A stretch of DNA of 64,000 nt from Bog-366 sp964501985 (lineage in GTDB: Bacteria > Acidobacteriota > Terriglobia > UBA7540): contig CAZCVY010000005.1 of the NCBI GenBank assembly GCA_964501985.1, positions 6,038 to 70,037 of the forward strand. The letters are read 5' to 3'. The notes beneath the pieces were generated by a model. That model was not told the DNA's origin. It saw nothing but the letters and a program-made list of their open reading frames with translations, and searched no databases. A program made the position numbers and the translations under genes. Shown piece by piece: positions 26,201 through 33,535 of this stretch (position 1 is its first letter; the number at the start of each line of letters is the position of its first letter).

Positions 26201-26980
26201 ACCGCTTCTTACACCTACTCACATGCTCTCGACGAGCAGAGCGGGCTGGGCTTGTTCGTCACGGGAAACAACCCCTTGGTTCCGCGAGATAACTATGCCT
26301 CAGCGGACTTCGACCAGACGCATGTGTTCCTGATCAATTACAGCTACACACTCCCAGCCTTCGCCAAGAACAGCAAAGCTCTCGGGTACGCCGTGAATGG
26401 CTGGACCATTGGCGGACAGACCGTGGCCCAAAGCGGCCAGCCCTATAGCGTGTACGATTATTCGGGTTCGGTGGCGGGCATCTATTACGGCACCTATGAT
26501 GAGATCGGCAACCCCATCGTCCCGCTCGCAGCGGGCGTAACCCCCAAGCAGGCGGAGTTACAGGGTACGCACGGCGTCAATGCGGGCAAGCCGGTACTGA
26601 ATGCCGCCGATTTTTCTCCGCAGTTCCTTCAGCCCGGACAGGACGGCGTGCCGCCCTGCGACGCGACGGGATGCGACGATTGGGAATCGGTGTTCGGGAC
26701 CACGGGAAGAAATACCTTTCGGGGGCCATTCCAAGTGCGCTTCGATATGAGCGTGGCCAAGGAATTCCCGATCATCAAGGACCGCTTACGCATCCAGTTT
26801 AGGGCGGACGCGTTCAATATCTTCAACCAACCCGATTTTGACACACCGAACAACGATGTGGACTTCTTCCCCTACTACGAGGGACCTCCTTCGATCCCTC
26901 CCGAGGGCGACCTTGGGCAAATTCAACACACCATCGGAAGCTCGCGCTTTCTCCAACTCGGCCTGCACCTCTTTTTCTAA
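23243..26980 (+). CDS. Oar-like TonB-dependent outer-membrane receptor with carboxypeptidase-regulatory domain
   Basis: 1,245 residues. The start ATG 23243 follows GAGGAGG; a TTG 45 bases earlier is less likely. A signal peptide (about 36 residues, ends TSEAQ) precedes a CarboxypepD_reg-like domain (GGITGTVLDASGAAV... to about residue 120), then a TonB plug region (FTQLAILTPGV) and a large beta-barrel rich in aromatic strands, ending SSRFLQLGLHLFF with a terminal Phe as expected for BAM-assembled barrels. This architecture is strongly expanded in Acidobacteriota and often linked to uptake of plant polymers or peptides, but the substrate is not predictable. No TonB box of textbook form was seen. 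Confidence 0.9.
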   Translation: MKRKVFCHFKRMRIPLAGAAVILITLIALPLTSEAQQTVGGITGTVLDASGAAVQNATVKARNVATNFEVTVNSSSSGSYSISNLPVGTYELKFTKEGFETETHTQVLVTSDRTTTVEASLKVGAVSTTVEVTSTPLMNQTDATNGYVVDQLTIQDTPLGTGSFTQLAILTPGVHADFLSGAGANAGLGNQAIFANGNRDTSNSFSLNGVSTNNLFNGNSTSQVGENRFVLNTGENFGAGGLIQTSTSVYGAIGQALPTPPLDSIQEIAVNAAMFDATQGNNSGAHISVLTKSGTNQIHGSAWEQWQNSDLNAAPFFYNADNLPNPFLNRNQFGATIGGPLKKDKLFYFLSYQGVRVSDAAESTKDVVVPLGLTNDRSPGGIAAAINSTYGTTSFTPGQVSATALNLLQAKLPNGQYLIPTPQITNGNTAYTLGYDAVVQGFNSQAPVDQGIADVDYQVNDKDRLSGKFYIQTNPTTNPVGAAGVLLGFAQQLSAGSDVGTITNSVILSPSVTWEQHLGFTRLRAYAVTGQDFTPSQIGMNLLGSNTFPQIEITTADPTVGYGLQFGPSTSFGNAGMFQNQWEAESSLNMVKGRHTIAFGGQWDRAQLNIINNNVSTDDVVFENFQSFVEGSVYGGDAFAGSASRYYRSTTAGAYINDNFKVRNNLTLTGGVRWDFDGPLSEKYGKLTGFNPAAYAYDAGTDTITNSGLEIAANNPGAATKGVSDSLMTQHQWGFAPRIGIAWTPYSKLTVRAGYGIYYDRGELFSYLSPSAGSGFNGPFGVTLAPPFVEPVAADRGASISTPFGTTAPTPPTVSAANFLSYLPNLSETSSGYWPTGNMFGPFLYGGYDISNKLPNTQNWTLDFQYQFSNNWLFDLAYVGNRGVHEVLPVPFNQSLLATPSNPVNGQMYSYGGLSPLSSCNAYYSGATPLDLEPLCPPPYYAGNAEVRVPYIGYDMNSVSYEAEGISSYHALQLQLRKRLSHGLQFTASYTYSHALDEQSGLGLFVTGNNPLVPRDNYASADFDQTHVFLINYSYTLPAFAKNSKALGYAVNGWTIGGQTVAQSGQPYSVYDYSGSVAGIYYGTYDEIGNPIVPLAAGVTPKQAELQGTHGVNAGKPVLNAADFSPQFLQPGQDGVPPCDATGCDDWESVFGTTGRNTFRGPFQVRFDMSVAKEFPIIKDRLRIQFRADAFNIFNQPDFDTPNNDVDFFPYYEGPPSIPPEGDLGQIQHTIGSSRFLQLGLHLFF

Positions 26981-26994
26981 AAGTTCGCTCCCGC

Positions 26995-27026
26995 GCGGCC
27001 GGCACAAATACATATGTGCCGGCCGC
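26995..27026. terminator. Bidirectional hairpin between convergent genes
   Basis: Perfect 12-bp stem (GCGGCCGGCACA/TGTGCCGGCCGC) with an 8-base loop in the 54-base gap between the Oar-like receptor and gamma-glutamyltransferase. Short T-rich stretches follow on both strands. Confidence 0.75.
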
Positions 27027-27034
27027 AGACCTTT

Positions 27035-28741
27035 CTAGAAATAGGGATCGGGCTCCGGAACAGCCGCGCCGTCTTTGCGCGGCGAGGACGCGCCGTAATT
27101 CACCCCGGTGGCGGAATCGTGCAGAACCGCCTGCCCCCCTCCCATCGAAGTTGAATAAGCCCCGTGCAATGTAAGGACATGGCCTCGATCGGTCAGCGCC
27201 TGCCGCACCGCCTCGGGAACGCGGTCTTCGATCATGAAATTGCATCCGCCGAAATTGAGTTTGGTGAAGCGTGGAGCTTCCAGCGCCCCTTGGATATTCA
27301 TCCCGTAATCCACCAGGTTCGAGACAAACTGGGCATGAGCCTGCGGCTGGTTCAATCCACCCATGATGCCGAAGCCGATGTGAAGGTCACCCTTCTGCAT
27401 GAAGGCGGGGATGATGGTGTGGAACGGGCGCTTGCGCGGGGCGAGTACATCGGGCGAATCCGGGTCGAGCAGGAAGAGCGCCCCGCGATTATGCAGCAAC
27501 AGCCCAAAACCCTCCACCACCACGCCGGAACCAAACGCGCCCGAGAGGCTCTGAATGAAAGACACGATGTTGCCGTCCCGGTCCACGGAGCTGAGGTAAA
27601 TGGTGTCGCTGCCAAATCGGGCCGGATCGCCTGCTTGCACTTCGCAATGCGCCTTGTTCATGTCAATCGTCTGGGCGCGCTCGGCGGCGTAGGCTTTGGA
27701 GATGATTCCTGCCGACGGAACCTTTTCAAACCGCGGGTCCGCCAAGTAACGCCGCAAGTCCGAATACGCTAGTTTTTGAGCTTCCATCTTGATGTGGAGC
27801 GCGTCGGCGCTGGAAGGACCGTACTGTGCCAACGGAAAATGTTCCATGATGTTGAGCATTTCAAGCGCGGCCATGCCTTGGCCATTGGGAGGCAACTCGT
27901 AAATCGTCCAGCCGCGATACGTTGTCGAGATTGGGTTCACCCATTCCGGGCGAAAATCGGCGAGATCCGCCGCCGTCATCACGCCACCCAGGCGATCGGA
28001 CGTTTTGATCAGCGCCTTGGCAATGGCCCCGCGATAAAATGCATCGGGCCCCTCGCTTGCCACCAGTTCGAGGGCGTGCGCGTAGGGGGCATTCTGAAAA
28101 ATCTCGCCCGTTTCCGGCACATGTCTGTTGGGCAGAAAAGCGGCTTGGGCGTTGGGGTCGGCGTCCAGAGTATGCTGGGTGCCTTTCCACTCCGCGGCGA
28201 TGATCTCGGCGACGGGAAAGCCGTTCTTGGCGTAATAGATTGCGGGCTTGAAAAGATCGGCCCATGGCAGGCGGCCGAATTTTGCGTGGAGGGCCTCCCA
28301 GCCACGAACGCATCCCGGCACTGTTACGGAGTAAATTCCCGCCGCCGGCATGCTCGTATGGCCTTTTTGCTTAAGGAATGCGGGAGTTAGCTTCTCGGGC
28401 GCCCAACCGCTCGAGTTGAGGCCAGAGAGCTTCCCGGTTTTCGCATCCCACTCGATGGCAAACAGGTCGCCGCCCATGCCGTTCATCATGGGCTCGACCA
28501 CGCCCAGCACGGCGTTGGCGGCAATGGCGGCGTCGGCAGCGGAGCCTCCCCGCGCTAGAATTTGAGCTCCCGCCTGGGAGGCCAAGACTTCGCTGGAGGC
28601 CACGATTCCCTGCCGGGTAATGACCATCGAACGAGCTTGCGCGCGTCCGGGACGAACGTCCGAAGTCTGAGGGAACGTGGCAGTAGACAGGGCGGAAGCC
28701 ACCACCATCCCTACTGCCAAATGCGTAAGTTTTTTGCCCAT
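27035..28741 (-). CDS. ggt: Gamma-glutamyltransferase family protein, secreted
   Basis: 568-residue N-terminal-nucleophile hydrolase that transfers or hydrolyses gamma-glutamyl groups. A signal peptide covers about residues 1-25. The autoprocessing/nucleophile Thr is in GSDTIYLSSVDRDGN (Thr380), and the upstream GMGGDLFAIEW motif and the GALFLLDPDSPD region fit the family. The DTIYLS form (rather than TTHYS) places it nearer the YwrD-like branch. The final GGGQAVLHDSATG and ASSPRKDG segments are typical. It converges on the receptor gene, sharing the hairpin at 26,995. Confidence 0.88.
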   Translation of the reverse strand: MGKKLTHLAVGMVVASALSTATFPQTSDVRPGRAQARSMVITRQGIVASSEVLASQAGAQILARGGSAADAAIAANAVLGVVEPMMNGMGGDLFAIEWDAKTGKLSGLNSSGWAPEKLTPAFLKQKGHTSMPAAGIYSVTVPGCVRGWEALHAKFGRLPWADLFKPAIYYAKNGFPVAEIIAAEWKGTQHTLDADPNAQAAFLPNRHVPETGEIFQNAPYAHALELVASEGPDAFYRGAIAKALIKTSDRLGGVMTAADLADFRPEWVNPISTTYRGWTIYELPPNGQGMAALEMLNIMEHFPLAQYGPSSADALHIKMEAQKLAYSDLRRYLADPRFEKVPSAGIISKAYAAERAQTIDMNKAHCEVQAGDPARFGSDTIYLSSVDRDGNIVSFIQSLSGAFGSGVVVEGFGLLLHNRGALFLLDPDSPDVLAPRKRPFHTIIPAFMQKGDLHIGFGIMGGLNQPQAHAQFVSNLVDYGMNIQGALEAPRFTKLNFGGCNFMIEDRVPEAVRQALTDRGHVLTLHGAYSTSMGGGQAVLHDSATGVNYGASSPRKDGAAVPEPDPYF

Positions 28742-28879
28742 GGCGGCAGTTTACCGGCGAAGACCCGGAATAGCAAACGGTCGTGACACGGGCACTCCTG
28801 CCCGTGTTTAAGCATCTCCGCTTTCCGGCCGCCATGCCGCCACGACGCAGGCAGGAGTGCCTGCCTCGCTTCCGACCGC

Positions 28880-29782
28880 CTAAGCCCCGGCGGCCTTGCC
28901 CGCGAACTTCGGCGCAATTTGCTCGGCCGCAAACGTCTCGATGGACGTCGGGGTCGTGTTCTCCGCGGAACGGGGCTCGAGCGGCGCCATGTATCCGGAA
29001 TTCAGGGCTTCTGCCATTTCCAGAATGAGGTCAACCATGTTGGGAGACATCCCCATCTGCGTCATGGCGGGTTTGATTTGCGCAGGCGGGAATTGCATAT
29101 AGCCAAGCTGCGGTTTGCCTATCGCTTTGCCGATGACCGACGCGATTTCCTGGAAGGTCAGGTCTCGCTGCCCCTGAAGTTCGCGCACCTGTTTGCCGGT
29201 GAAATCCAGTTTCAGCAGGATTTCGGCCGCCGCCGCCCCAATGTCCTTCGTTGCAATCAGCCCAATCTTCAGGTCGTTGCGCAGTGGGCCGCCCGTCACC
29301 CCAAAGGCCTGGATAATCCCAACCTGCGGCAGGAGATTCTCCATAAAGTAGCCCGGCCGCAGGTAAACAGCGTTGAGGGCGGAAATACCCTTCAGTTTCT
29401 GCTCGAAGTTGTGCAGGCCCACCACCGGTCCCGTTTTCTCCGATCTGTCGGCGCCAACACTGCTAAGAAGCACGGCATGCCCCACGCCGGCGTTTTTGGC
29501 TGCGGCCACCAGCGCATCGCTAACCCGCTCCTGGTCCTCCCGCACGTCGGAGTTCGTCGGGTTGGGCGGAATCATCAGATAAACCGCCTTCGCGCCGCTA
29601 AACGCCCGGGTGAGCGCCTCCGCATCCGAGGCATGCGCAGCGAAAGCCTCGGCGCCCTTTTGCACGAACCGTTCCAAACGGCTGGCATCGCGGCCAATCA
29701 CTCGAACTTTCTCCCCATGAGCCAACAGCTTTCCGGCAATTACGCTTCCTGTATTCCCAGTCGCACCGATAATTGCATACAT
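28880..29782 (-). CDS. NmrA-family NAD(P)-binding protein
   Basis: 300 residues from ATG 29782, with GGAGGT six bases upstream. N-terminal Rossmann fold (IIGATGNTGSVIAGKLL), then VYLMIPPNP and a VLLSSVGADR strand. LRPGYFMENLL is characteristic of NmrA/HSCARG-type atypical short-chain dehydrogenases that act as redox sensors or reductases. The catalytic Tyr-Lys pair is not conserved as in classical SDRs. Co-directional with ggt, 138 bases upstream of it. Substrate unknown. Confidence 0.85.
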   Translation of the reverse strand: MYAIIGATGNTGSVIAGKLLAHGEKVRVIGRDASRLERFVQKGAEAFAAHASDAEALTRAFSGAKAVYLMIPPNPTNSDVREDQERVSDALVAAAKNAGVGHAVLLSSVGADRSEKTGPVVGLHNFEQKLKGISALNAVYLRPGYFMENLLPQVGIIQAFGVTGGPLRNDLKIGLIATKDIGAAAAEILLKLDFTGKQVRELQGQRDLTFQEIASVIGKAIGKPQLGYMQFPPAQIKPAMTQMGMSPNMVDLILEMAEALNSGYMAPLEPRSAENTTPTSIETFAAEQIAPKFAGKAAGA

Positions 29783-30869
29783 GGTCACACCTCCGTACCT
29801 TCTTAGATGTACTCGAGCCGCGGAGGGTACACAGATTTGCTCGGGGGACGCAACGCGTGGCAGCGATCACAGCATGAACCGCGACACGACGATCGGGGTC
29901 CCGTCAAAGTACGCGAGATTCCCCGCAGGGGACAAGATCACTAGCCGGCGGTGAAGCCGACGGACAAGGAGTGGCCAGAGCGTCGACCTGCCGGGGTCGG
30001 ATACCCTTGGGCCCGCGTTCCATCTGTTGCACCCGGGGCTACTGACCTTCGCCCTTCGGGCCGCCACCCTATCTCGAACCTTGACATGGCCCCGACGGCC
30101 ACCCTCACAGCACAAACGTCCGATTGCGGGGTCGCACTTCCAGGTCTATCGGATGGGAGCAGACGCCGCCTGATTCGGACCTCGGCGCACTTGGCCTCCA
30201 CCAAATGACTTATTTTCATACACTTATTGGGATAGGCGAAATACTGAAGCTATAAGGCCATTATTTTCTTCAATTTAACGGGATAGCGGGAACAAAACGG
30301 AAGAACGGGGCATTTTTGAGGTCAAACATCGATGTAACTGGTTTTGCTTTCTATAAGTAATCGGCAACTAGTCGGCTATTTTGTATAACTCGTTTGTTTT
30401 CATACACTCATTGGGATGATCCGTTTTGTCCGATATTTTTCCTTTTGTTTTCATCAACTTATTGGGAGCAACCTTCATTTTTGATGTTTTTTTGTTTTGG
30501 TGAGTGAACCTGCGTGGCATCGATAAAATGTCGCTTTCTACAGCTTTTCGAACGGTCAATTCGCCTCTGCCTTTCGCGAATTCCCGCTCGCCGGAAGCAC
30601 GTACCCCAACCCGTCGCGGGCGGGCGGTTTGACTCAACCAACTATTAAGCTAGCAATTTGGCCTCCAAACCTAGCATCGCGACCGACAGATTGCCCGATG
30701 GTCAACCAAGAAAAGAGAGGTGCTCCTATTTTTTTCTCCGGGGGCCCTAGCTGCTTTTGTCTCCGTTTCGGTTGGCCTGAGGAAACTTCGCGGACTTTGA
30801 CGTGGCCCTGGCACGACGATCCGGTGGCTGGATTCCTCGCACGTGATAGAATGGATTGAACACATACCC
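29783..30869. other. Non-coding stretch before rnr
   Basis: About 1.08 kb. From 29,940 to 30,190 there is GC-rich stem-forming DNA (for example GCGGTGAAGCC and a GGTCGG region). From 30,200 to 30,520 composition turns strongly AT-rich and holds the repeat family described separately. Possible -10 TAGAAT lies at 30,847. No ORF here resembles a known protein. Confidence 0.5.
30207..30487 (-). repeat. ATGAAGGT...TTGATGAAAA repeat family, locus 1
   Basis: One full unit (about 30,440-30,487, minus strand: ATGAAGGT, TCC, TTGATGAAAA) and two partial ones (30,397-30,420 and 30,207-30,232, GTATGAAAA with CCCAAT). All point the same way. Read as codons the full unit gives MKVAPNKLMKTK. Full copies recur at 44,592, 44,739, 44,872 and 58,215. 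Confidence 0.7.
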
Positions 30870-33482
30870 ATGCGCGAATTCCCGTCGCCGCAAGAGATTC
30901 TCAAGGTTTTTCAGCGCCAGCCAGGCAAGACGTTTCGGCTGCGCGAGCTCGTCGTGGAACTCGGTCTGCGGTCGAGCCAGGCGCGCGACCTCAAAAACGC
31001 ACTCAAGGTGCTCTCCCGCCTACGCCGCATCGTTTACCTGAAGAAGAATCACTTCGCGCTGGCGGATAAGGTAGCGCAGGGCTCGCTCTCCAGCCCTGCG
31101 GCTCTTCCACCGGACCAGGACGGTGACGATTCACGCCGGTCAAGGCCCGGTTCGAAGACAATCGAAAACCGGCAATCGAAAATCGGCGGTGCCGCCGTGC
31201 TGGCCCGGTCGCGGGGTTCAAACGTAACGACCGGCCGCCTGATCGGCCATCGCGATGGCTACGGCTTTGTGGTGCCCGACGCGCCGTTCGCGGGCTCCGA
31301 TCAGGACATCTACATTCCCTCGGACGGCATGGGCTCCGCCATGAACGGCGACCGCGTGGAAGTGCAAGTGCTTCGCGCCAAACCCGACGGGCGCCGGGAA
31401 GGCCGCATCATCCACGTCGCGGACCGCGCCCAGAAAACCGTCGTGGGCCAGTTTCATTGCGGCCAGCGCTACAACTTTGTGATGCCATTCGATCATCGCA
31501 TTCCCTTCGAAATCGTCATTCCGCGCGGGGAAGAATGGCCCGGCGGCGAGAACCCTGCTCCCGCGCCGAGCCGCGATCGCCAGTTCGGGGGCGAGTCGGA
31601 AGGCAAGGCGGCTGGACACGAAGTGATTTCCCAGCGCACGACTCGGGATTTGGAAGGCCTGGTGGTTGACGTCGAGATCACGAGCTATCCCCGCCCTTCG
31701 GCGCTTCCCCGCGGCCGGGTGGTGGAGATTCTCGGCCGGCGCGAGGAATTCGGCGTCGACGTGGAAATCATCATCCGCAAATTCCACCTGCCCCACCGCT
31801 TCCCCTCCGAAGTGCTCGCGGAGGCTGGCGCGGCGCCACAATACATCCCCGAGCTTGACCGCGAAGGCCGCCGCGATTTCCGCGGACTGCCCATCGTGAC
31901 CATCGACGGCGAGACCGCCAAGGATTTTGACGATGCGGTGCTGGTGGAGTGCCCGGAGAATGGCAATTACCTGCTGCACGTCCACATTGCGGATGTTGCC
32001 CAGTACGTGCGGCCAAATACCGCGCTCGACCGCGAGGCGAGGCTGCGCGGCACCTCGGTTTATTTTCCCGACCGCGCCGTGCCCATGCTGCCACTGGATC
32101 TTTCGAACGGTATTTGCAGCCTCAACCCACACGTCGATCGCCTGGTGATGTCGGCATTGATGGAGATCGATCCGAAAGGGCGAATTGTCGAGTACGAGCT
32201 CGTGCCGGGGATCATCCGTAGCGCGGAACGCATGACCTACACGGCCGTTCGCGACATTTTGCTGGGTGAGCCGACGGCCACCGAACGCTACTCGAGCCTC
32301 ACTCATCAGTTCAAGTTGATGGAAGAACTCGCGCTCATTCTCAATCGCCGGCGAGTGCAGCGCGGCTCGATCGATTTTGACCTGCCGGAGCCTGTAATTG
32401 AATTTGACGAGTCCGGCCGCATGGTGGGCATCACCCGTTCGGAACGAAACTTTGCCCACCGCATCATCGAAGAGTTCATGTTGGCAGCCAATGAAGCGGT
32501 CGCGGGATATCTTGAGGGCCGCGAAATTCCCTCACTCTATCGCATCCACGAGAAGCCCGAGGCGAAAAAGGTTTTGGAATTTGAAGAGATCGCTGCGACC
32601 TTCGGCTATTCGCTGGGAGTAGAACAGCCTGCCGCCCAGCGCTTCCGCCCGAGCAAGCGCGACGAGCGTGACCGGCACGCGCGTTTCCTTGAGCGCGTGG
32701 AGACAAAGGAACTGGAAATCACTCCGCGGCACTACCAGCGCCTCACGCAACGGCTGGAGGGCAAGCCGGAGGAGCGAATTCTCTCCTACCTCATGCTTCG
32801 CTCGCTGAAGCAGGCGCGATATTCGGAAGAGAACGTCGGCCACTTCGCGCTCGCGGCTGAAACCTATACCCACTTCACTTCGCCTATCCGCCGGTATCCC
32901 GATTTGATCGTGCACCGGATTCTCAAGGCAGCGCTGGGACGCGAGGGCGGCAGCGCGCGAGTTGCCGGTAATACTGAAGATCATCATGCTTTTCCGGGAG
33001 CGGCGAAGAAGTTAGCGCCGCGGAAACGTCACGGGACTGCCCGCCACGAGGCGGCGTTATTCAGCCCTCCGGCAACTGCCGCAGGTAGAGCCTTACCCGG
33101 CGGCGCTTTCGTGCTTCCGCTCGAACTGCACTCTCTTGGGCTGGCGACCTCCGAGGCCGAACGCCGAGCCGCCGACGCCGAACGCGAGCTGATCGAATGG
33201 AAGAAGGTCGCGTTCATGGCTCAGCACGTGGGCGACGAGTTCGATGCCCTCATCATCAGCTTGATCAAGTTTGGATTCTTCGTGGAACTCACCGACCTGT
33301 TTGTGGAAGGGTTTGTCTCGCTCTCCACTTTGGGCGATGACTTTTACGTTTACCGCGAGCGTGAACGCGCCATCGTTGGCCAGCACACGCGCCGCGCCTT
33401 CCACTTGGGCGAACGAGTGCGCGTGCGCCTCGACCGCATCGATCAATCCGGCAACAAGCTGGAGTTTTCGCTCACCGAGTAG
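30870..33482 (+). CDS. rnr: Ribonuclease R with repeat-derived insertions
   Basis: Processive 3'-5' exoribonuclease degrading structured RNA. Start ATG 30870 (MREFPSPQ); a GTG at 30843 is an in-frame alternative, and neither has a clear ribosome-binding site. Domains: an N-terminal HTH (residues 1-67); cold-shock domains (GRLIGHRDGYGFVVPD); the RNB catalytic domain with DGETAKDFDDAV (about 347-358), which holds the Mg-binding Asp residues; and the C-terminal S1 domain (EFDALIISLIKFGFFVEL...). Three stretches are absent from typical RNase R: about residues 70-115 (contains TIENRQSKIGG), about 225-265, and about 690-752. The underlying DNA has palindromic or tandem character. Core motifs are intact, so activity is likely. 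Confidence 0.93.
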   Translation: MREFPSPQEILKVFQRQPGKTFRLRELVVELGLRSSQARDLKNALKVLSRLRRIVYLKKNHFALADKVAQGSLSSPAALPPDQDGDDSRRSRPGSKTIENRQSKIGGAAVLARSRGSNVTTGRLIGHRDGYGFVVPDAPFAGSDQDIYIPSDGMGSAMNGDRVEVQVLRAKPDGRREGRIIHVADRAQKTVVGQFHCGQRYNFVMPFDHRIPFEIVIPRGEEWPGGENPAPAPSRDRQFGGESEGKAAGHEVISQRTTRDLEGLVVDVEITSYPRPSALPRGRVVEILGRREEFGVDVEIIIRKFHLPHRFPSEVLAEAGAAPQYIPELDREGRRDFRGLPIVTIDGETAKDFDDAVLVECPENGNYLLHVHIADVAQYVRPNTALDREARLRGTSVYFPDRAVPMLPLDLSNGICSLNPHVDRLVMSALMEIDPKGRIVEYELVPGIIRSAERMTYTAVRDILLGEPTATERYSSLTHQFKLMEELALILNRRRVQRGSIDFDLPEPVIEFDESGRMVGITRSERNFAHRIIEEFMLAANEAVAGYLEGREIPSLYRIHEKPEAKKVLEFEEIAATFGYSLGVEQPAAQRFRPSKRDERDRHARFLERVETKELEITPRHYQRLTQRLEGKPEERILSYLMLRSLKQARYSEENVGHFALAAETYTHFTSPIRRYPDLIVHRILKAALGREGGSARVAGNTEDHHAFPGAAKKLAPRKRHGTARHEAALFSPPATAAGRALPGGAFVLPLELHSLGLATSEAERRAADAERELIEWKKVAFMAQHVGDEFDALIISLIKFGFFVELTDLFVEGFVSLSTLGDDFYVYRERERAIVGQHTRRAFHLGERVRVRLDRIDQSGNKLEFSLTE

Positions 33483-33535
33483 CGACGCCCTCACCGCATC
33501 AACCCTCGCAGGCGTTTTGCTAAATCAGCGCGGCC

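Noticed and set aside
30368..30637. Minus-strand 89-codon frame in AT-rich DNA
   Set aside because: Mostly the repeat family; no independent evidence for translation, although the repeat itself is reported.
29783..30869. tRNA or other known RNA gene in the long gaps
   Set aside because: No T-loop GGTTCGAATCC-type sequence paired with an acceptor stem was seen in any intergenic stretch.
31218..32459. 413-codon minus-strand open frame opposite rnr
   Set aside because: Antisense shadow of RNase R.
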